Of a stretch of DNA of 10,626 bases, positions 7,404 to 10,626 are shown piece by piece. The notes beneath the pieces are model-generated. The model searched no databases and was not told where the DNA came from. It worked only from the letters and a program-made list of their open reading frames with translations. The position numbers and the translations under genes are program-made. Each line of letters opens with the position of its first letter. Position 1 is the stretch's first letter. The stretch covers positions 1-10,626 of the forward strand of contig JALVLE010000236.1 in NCBI GenBank assembly GCA_027033555.1. Reading direction: 5' to 3'. The DNA comes from Caldifarciminota bacterium (lineage in GTDB: Bacteria; Hydrothermota; Hydrothermia; UBA1063; CAJXJZ01).

Positions 7404-9041
7404 TCATTTTATTACAATAATAGGCTTATTCCCAGTATTTAGTTTCTGGAAAAATATGCCCTGTATTTTCGGTTCTTTTATGCGTCTTCCAAGAATATCT
7501 ATTATGGTGCCATGGAAGTTGCCTTTTTTGACACTGTTTAAATACACAGTCTGGATATTTATGGCTTTTTTCCTTAAAGAAGAGGAATTTTTGATAATCA
7601 TACTGAAGATTGCAGTTCTTTCCACTTTCTTTGTACGGGCAGTAATGGTGATATTATAGAGCCCTTCCTCATAAAACGGGAGTGTAATATATGCTCCATT
7701 GCTTATTTTACCATTGAGTGTAATTGTATTCCTGAGAGTGCCATTGAGTGAGTATGATTTAGCAACAATTTCGTAAGAGATGTAATCCTTCTTTCCCATA
7801 CTTAATTGGAGATGTGGAATTTCGTTTTTTACGAGAGGTTTATACTTTACTTCAAGAGGATTTCTCTTTTCATCTACAAGAAGGAAGAATTCTCCACTGA
7901 CATTCAGCTTTTTGCTCTGTAATGGGTGCAATTGAAGATACTTAATATCAGTGTTTGGATAGGATTTTAATTTATTATCAAGTCTTCTGCCATCAAGGTA
8001 AGCTTTTCCATCCTTGTATAAAAGTAGATAGACCACTGCACTTTCGGGCAGGGTGATATTCAAATCACCATACTTTTCTGCTGAAGATTTTATGAATCCA
8101 GTTATTTTCAAAGTTTTATAAGAGTCAGAAAATTGTTTTTTGTTGCTCTCGTATGAAGATAATACAGGGTAAATTTCAATTAGACTGTCTATATAGAACC
8201 AGGTGTTACGTCCCATGGGTATATTAAAGTGATTAAAATACCATTTTCTTTCATGATCTGCATATTCCGGGAGAGAGATCCTTGTTGCATGAGGAGCAAT
8301 AAGATGAGCACTTGAAAAAGTCACTGCACCATCGTTTCCTCCATGGGCATAATCTCCACCGTACATGTTTAAGTAAAGTCCACCCAGCCATAGAGGAAAA
8401 GGACCTATATCCCAGCCAGATAGCGTGTAATAATAAACATATTGATAGTCAGGATCATTTGGTAATTCATCCTGAAAATCATACATATAAGCAGTTTGAA
8501 GAACAAAGGCAGCAGGCGTGGCCTGTCCCAGAATAAGTGAGAGCCATGTGACAAAAACATGGCTAAATATGAGGTCTGCGAGAGGGGAACCATAGTATGG
8601 AGTAGAAAGGGAAATAATTTTTCTGGGAGCGCCTATTGAATTGTAATGGATCAATGCGGTTTGTGCATCAATGCCACCTTTACTATGGGCAATAATAACA
8701 ATGTTTCTGGTATTAAAATATCTCTCAATGCTGGCAAGTTGTTCAGAAAGCACTCTTCCATTATACCACATGGTGGCTTCACTTCCAAGGTTTACAAAAG
8801 CTGTTTTGTAACCTGCTTTATATGCCAGCTCGTACATGTCGTTATGACCATAGTGATTCAGTCTATCAAACCATATACTCTCATCGTCATGCTTACCGTG
8901 AACAAATACAAGTACAGTGTTGTGGGGCGTTGGAGGTGTTGCTCCTCTAAACCAGGGACGCTCGCAATTAGGGTCATTAACCCTCACTGGAGTGGGAAGT
9001 GTTGCTATTAAAATAGATAACGCAAACGCAGCTAAATTCAT
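7404..9041 (-). CDS. Secreted alpha/beta-hydrolase (lipase/esterase) with C-terminal sorting-like tail
   Basis: A 545-residue exported hydrolase, probably acting on esters or lipids. A hydrophobic N-terminus (MNLAAFALSILIATLP) looks like a signal peptide, though it lacks the usual basic residues. The catalytic domain spans about 40-290. It has VFVHGKHDD (45-53, oxyanion region), nucleophile Ser120 in the elbow AHSKGG, probable acid Asp237 in GGNDGAV and probable His271 in NHFNIPMG. Residues 300-480 are beta-rich and look like accessory sandwich domains. The last 34 residues (IIDILGRRIKEP, then GIFFQKLNTGN and IVIK) follow the pattern of type IX secretion sorting domains. A GGAGGA site 6 nt before the ATG fixes the start, and the ATG overlaps the upstream stop as ATGA. 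The substrate is not predictable. A polyhydroxyalkanoate depolymerase or phospholipase is possible. Confidence 0.85.
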   Translation of the reverse strand: MNLAAFALSILIATLPTPVRVNDPNCERPWFRGATPPTPHNTVLVFVHGKHDDESIWFDRLNHYGHNDMYELAYKAGYKTAFVNLGSEATMWYNGRVLSEQLASIERYFNTRNIVIIAHSKGGIDAQTALIHYNSIGAPRKIISLSTPYYGSPLADLIFSHVFVTWLSLILGQATPAAFVLQTAYMYDFQDELPNDPDYQYVYYYTLSGWDIGPFPLWLGGLYLNMYGGDYAHGGNDGAVTFSSAHLIAPHATRISLPEYADHERKWYFNHFNIPMGRNTWFYIDSLIEIYPVLSSYESNKKQFSDSYKTLKITGFIKSSAEKYGDLNITLPESAVVYLLLYKDGKAYLDGRRLDNKLKSYPNTDIKYLQLHPLQSKKLNVSGEFFLLVDEKRNPLEVKYKPLVKNEIPHLQLSMGKKDYISYEIVAKSYSLNGTLRNTITLNGKISNGAYITLPFYEEGLYNITITARTKKVERTAIFSMIIKNSSSLRKKAINIQTVYLNSVKKGNFHGTIIDILGRRIKEPKIQGIFFQKLNTGNKPIIVIK

Positions 9042-9463
9042 AGTTGGTCCTCCTTTATTATGTCAAGCTTTTTTAAAAGTCCATTTTGCACTCTTTGTAC
9101 CTTTATGTTTCCGGATAAAAGTACCATTTCAAGGGTATTGGCAATTTTTGCTTCTATTAAATGACCACCTGTGACACTTCCATCTTCCTTCCCAAGAATA
9201 ATGTGAAAGTGGAAAAATGGATCTGTGTCAGGTGTTATTACACCACTTATACCCAGAAGTTCGGCCGGTGCTTTTTGCTCATGTATCATATATTCATTGC
9301 CGTTCCAATAGCCCGTTTTCACGTTTTTGAGCATACCCAGCGCTGTAACCACTGTATAGAAAGGTGCAGTGAGGTGATCTCTTAAAACTTTAAGATTTTG
9401 TATAAGATCCTCGTTGTTTTCCATCACGATAAGTATAATATTTGATTCTTGCTTTAGTTTCAT
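9038..9463 (-). CDS. PPC/DUF296 domain protein
   Basis: A 141-residue single-domain protein of the PPC (plant and prokaryote conserved, DUF296) family. The hallmark block is FFHFHIILGKEDGSVTGGHL (83-102), with His85, His87 and His101 placed as in the conserved metal-site histidines of prokaryotic members. It is followed by the usual hydrophobic strand ANTLEMVLL. Bacterial PPC proteins form trimers. Their biochemical role is not established, and plant relatives carry DNA-binding AT-hooks that are absent here. No signal peptide is seen, so it is cytoplasmic. It overlaps both neighbours by 4 bp (ATGA at each junction), and a GGAGGG site within the upstream gene serves it. It is thus tightly co-translated with a polyferredoxin and an exported hydrolase, an odd combination. 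Confidence 0.85.
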   Translation of the reverse strand: MKLKQESNIILIVMENNEDLIQNLKVLRDHLTAPFYTVVTALGMLKNVKTGYWNGNEYMIHEQKAPAELLGISGVITPDTDPFFHFHIILGKEDGSVTGGHLIEAKIANTLEMVLLSGNIKVQRVQNGLLKKLDIIKEDQL

Positions 9464-10314
9464 TTTAACCCTCCTATCTCAACATTTACAGGAATACGCT
9501 CTTTTTTTATCACAGGGATTCCAGCAAACTCTGCAGTAATAATGTTTTCCGGACATACTTCTATACACTTAAAACACCGGATACAGTCAAAATGGTTGGG
9601 ATCTTCATAAATTCTGATATCCATGGGGCAAACTTCTCTACACTCATCACATTTTTTACATTTTTGTGTTTCAACTTTCATGGATAAAAGACTTGCCTTA
9701 TTGGTGAGTCCCCATATCGCACCAAGTGGGCATACAAATCTACAGAAGGGTCTTTTTATACTCATAAAGAGCATAATAAAGAAGATCAATATACCCAGTT
9801 TAAAGTAGAAATGCCATCCTATAAGGGAGATAAGATCATGTTTTAAAGGAGACAGCATAACAGGTATCCCGCCTTCCAGCGTTCCTGCCGGGCAGAATTT
9901 GCAGAACATGGGTTCGCCTGTGAAATATACCCATGGGATTATTATCACCAGCAGTATATATTTTAGATACCCATATTTTTTGCCGATACGTATTTTAAAA
10001 GTCCCAACCTTATAAAAAAGCTCCTGAATGAAGCCGAATGGGCAGAAAAAACCACATGGCAATCTGCCTAAAATACCTCCAAGTCCGAGAATAAACCCAC
10101 TTACATAATAAGGTATCTGTTTTATAGCTATAAAGTGCTGCAAAGTTCCTATTGGACAGGCAAAGCGGGACAGGGGACATGCATAACAGTTTAGAGCTGG
10201 TGCAAAAAGCTGTTTAAATTTACCCTGATAGATACCGAATTTTTGGAACACGGCATAATTACTATTTATAAGTAGGAGCGATAAAGTTTGAATTATACGT
10301 CTTACTCTATTCAT
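9460..10314 (-). CDS. Membrane polyferredoxin (NapH/CcoG-like 4Fe-4S protein)
   Basis: A 284-residue integral membrane iron-sulfur protein, probably an electron conduit between the cytoplasm and a membrane or periplasmic partner. Membrane segments lie at about 70-86, 118-133 and 168-186. Cysteine pairs flank them: NCYACPLSRFACPIG (43, 46, 53), LPCGFFCPFG (87, 91), FCKFCPAG (138, 141) and FCRFVCPLGA (191, 195). The C-terminus carries two classical 4Fe-4S motifs, with cysteines 219/222/225/229 and 244/247/250/254. The CPxG pattern is that of the NapH/NosR/CcoG group. The ATG at 10314 is preferred over an in-frame TTG at 10326, which lies inside the upstream small gene and too close to its AGGA. 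The stop overlaps the next gene as ATGA. No quinol or nitrate reductase genes are nearby, so the electron acceptor is unknown. Confidence 0.88.
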   Translation of the reverse strand: MNRVRRIIQTLSLLLINSNYAVFQKFGIYQGKFKQLFAPALNCYACPLSRFACPIGTLQHFIAIKQIPYYVSGFILGLGGILGRLPCGFFCPFGFIQELFYKVGTFKIRIGKKYGYLKYILLVIIIPWVYFTGEPMFCKFCPAGTLEGGIPVMLSPLKHDLISLIGWHFYFKLGILIFFIMLFMSIKRPFCRFVCPLGAIWGLTNKASLLSMKVETQKCKKCDECREVCPMDIRIYEDPNHFDCIRCFKCIEVCPENIITAEFAGIPVIKKERIPVNVEIGGLK

Positions 10315-10318
10315 GCTT

Positions 10319-10459
10319 CTATTCAATTCCTATACAGGAGAGACACAAAAGATTTGCGTTGAACTCAGTTTCTGTGTGGTCTTGTGCCTTTATCCCCTGT
10401 GAGATAAGAAGAACCGAAAGAAGAAGTAAGAATAGCGCAAGAAGAATCCTTCTCATCAT
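10319..10459 (-). CDS. Exported or anchored CXXC microprotein (CD1871A-like)
   Basis: A 46-codon gene with a basic start (MMRR), a leucine-rich hydrophobic stretch (residues 5-19), a short polar linker and the C-terminal motif LCLSCIGIE (38-46). The CLSC pair with the following IGI closely resembles the end of small CXXC proteins of the CD1871A family (C-L-x-C-I-G-I-G), known from memory as short proteins encoded beside membrane 4Fe-4S proteins. The same pairing occurs here: the polyferredoxin begins 4 bp after this stop. The hydrophobic part could be a signal peptide (possible cut after IKA, residue 25) or an anchor that leaves the cysteines outside. A second ATG at 10456 fits the promoter spacing better and would give 45 residues. 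There is no ribosome-binding site. The role may be metal or thiol redox exchange with the polyferredoxin, which is inference. Confidence 0.75.
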   Translation of the reverse strand: MMRRILLALFLLLLSVLLISQGIKAQDHTETEFNANLLCLSCIGIE

Positions 10460-10463
10460 ACTT

Positions 10464-10492
10464 ATTATAAAACTCTATGCATGAATAGGCAA
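10464..10492 (-). promoter_or_regulatory. Promoter of the CXXC-polyferredoxin-PPC-lipase operon
   Basis: Read on the minus strand, TTGCCT (10492-10487, 4 of 6 matches to the -35 consensus) and a perfect TATAAT (10469-10464) are 17 bp apart. Seven nucleotides separate the -10 box from the second ATG of the CXXC gene, the same spacing as at the efflux promoter. An AT-rich tract at 10501-10515 lies where an UP element would be. No other promoter-like site is evident in the operon. Confidence 0.65.
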
Positions 10493-10500
10493 GCTGGCGC

Positions 10501-10515
10501 TATTTTTCAAAAATA
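10501..10515. repeat. 15-bp AT-rich perfect inverted repeat upstream of the promoter
   Basis: TATTTTT-C-AAAAATA is a perfect palindrome around C10508. It sits about 44-58 bp upstream of the inferred transcription start of the CXXC operon. It could be an UP element or a regulator site. Confidence 0.5.
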
Positions 10516-10534
10516 CCTCTTCCAAAAGGGGTAT
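10513..10534 (-). terminator. Imperfect hairpin with T run: possible terminator or operator
   Basis: On the minus strand, ATACC and GGTAT (5 bp) enclose CTT/AAG with one C-A mismatch and a TTGG loop. A T run extends to 10509. This could end a leftward transcript arriving from beyond the window. It lies between divergent genes, so it could equally be a protein-binding dyad. The stem is short and mismatched. Confidence 0.35.
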
Positions 10535-10575
10535 TGGTTGGTCAAAATAAAAAGGGCGCCGGGGAATGAGGAAAG

Positions 10576-10626
10576 ATGCAAGTGGTGTATGTTATTGTAA
10601 GACGCTATATCTTGCAGAAAAAAAAG
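10576..10626 (+). CDS. Start of a divergent gene, partial; possibly a LolC/FtsX-type permease
   Basis: An ATG preceded by GAGG 5 nt upstream opens a frame of 17 codons (MQVVYVIVRRYILQKKK) that runs off the window's end. The pattern of a short hydrophobic stretch, then RRY, then a basic cluster, resembles the N-terminus of lipoprotein-releasing FtsX-fold permeases, where a xxARRYL segment precedes the first membrane helix. Seventeen residues cannot settle this. It is transcribed away from the CXXC operon and shares about 115 bp of intergenic DNA with it. Confidence 0.45.
   Translation, partial: MQVVYVIVRRYILQKKK

Noticed and set aside
7306..7659. A 117-codon open frame on the + strand opposite the lipase 3' end
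   Set aside because: It lies largely antisense to the hydrolase C-terminal domains, has no ribosome site and shows no family resemblance. The minus-strand frame carries clear motifs.
8646..9174. Several + strand open frames opposite the lipase and PPC genes
   Set aside because: They are shadows of the minus-strand genes, with no ribosome sites and low-quality cysteine-rich translations.
10315..10326. TTG at 10326 as the polyferredoxin start
   Set aside because: It overlaps the CXXC gene and sits only 1 nt after the AGGA. The ATG at 10314 is the better codon, just after the small gene's stop.
1..10626. CRISPR arrays, tRNA or rRNA genes, transposases, prophage or defence genes
   Set aside because: No direct-repeat array, cloverleaf, conserved rRNA block or recombinase-like protein was seen on either strand.

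Overview
The window looks like an AT-rich (roughly 40% GC by eye) Gram-negative-type (diderm) bacterial chromosome. It carries a TolC-like outer-membrane protein with its periplasmic adaptor and a SurA/PpiD-like foldase. It also carries an exported hydrolase whose C-terminus resembles a type IX secretion sorting tail. That mix suggests the Fibrobacteres-Chlorobi-Bacteroidetes (FCB) group or a candidate phylum near it (WOR-3-like). This placement is an inference from gene style only. No tRNA, rRNA, CRISPR array or insertion sequence is visible.

Left block (1-2341, + strand): the 3' part of a parvulin-like peptidyl-prolyl isomerase/foldase gene, then enolase (eno), then a small FtsB/DivIC-like membrane protein that overlaps the eno stop. 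A near-perfect intrinsic terminator hairpin lies just after the eno stop and inside the coding sequence of the small gene.

Centre block (2384-7294, + strand): a compact five-gene efflux operon. The order is MacB/FtsX-type permease, YIP1-family membrane protein, TolC-like outer-membrane factor, HlyD/MacA-like adaptor and MacB/LolD-type ATPase. It is preceded by a strong sigma70-like promoter whose -35 and spacer are covered by a 20-bp dyad of TetR-operator style. The permease start codon falls where transcription should begin, so the first gene may be translated leaderlessly.

Right block (10459 down to 7404, - strand): an operon read leftwards. It encodes a 46-residue exported CXXC microprotein, a membrane polyferredoxin (NapH/CcoG-like), a PPC/DUF296 protein and a secreted alpha/beta-hydrolase (lipase/esterase). 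The last three reading frames overlap by ATGA. Its promoter has the same -10 to ATG geometry as the efflux promoter. The efflux and lipase operons converge, with about 109 bp between them and no convincing terminator. At the right edge a divergent + strand gene begins and runs off the window.

The least described parts are the CXXC microprotein with its polyferredoxin, the terminator buried in the ftsB-like gene, and the operator plus leaderless-promoter arrangement of the efflux operon.
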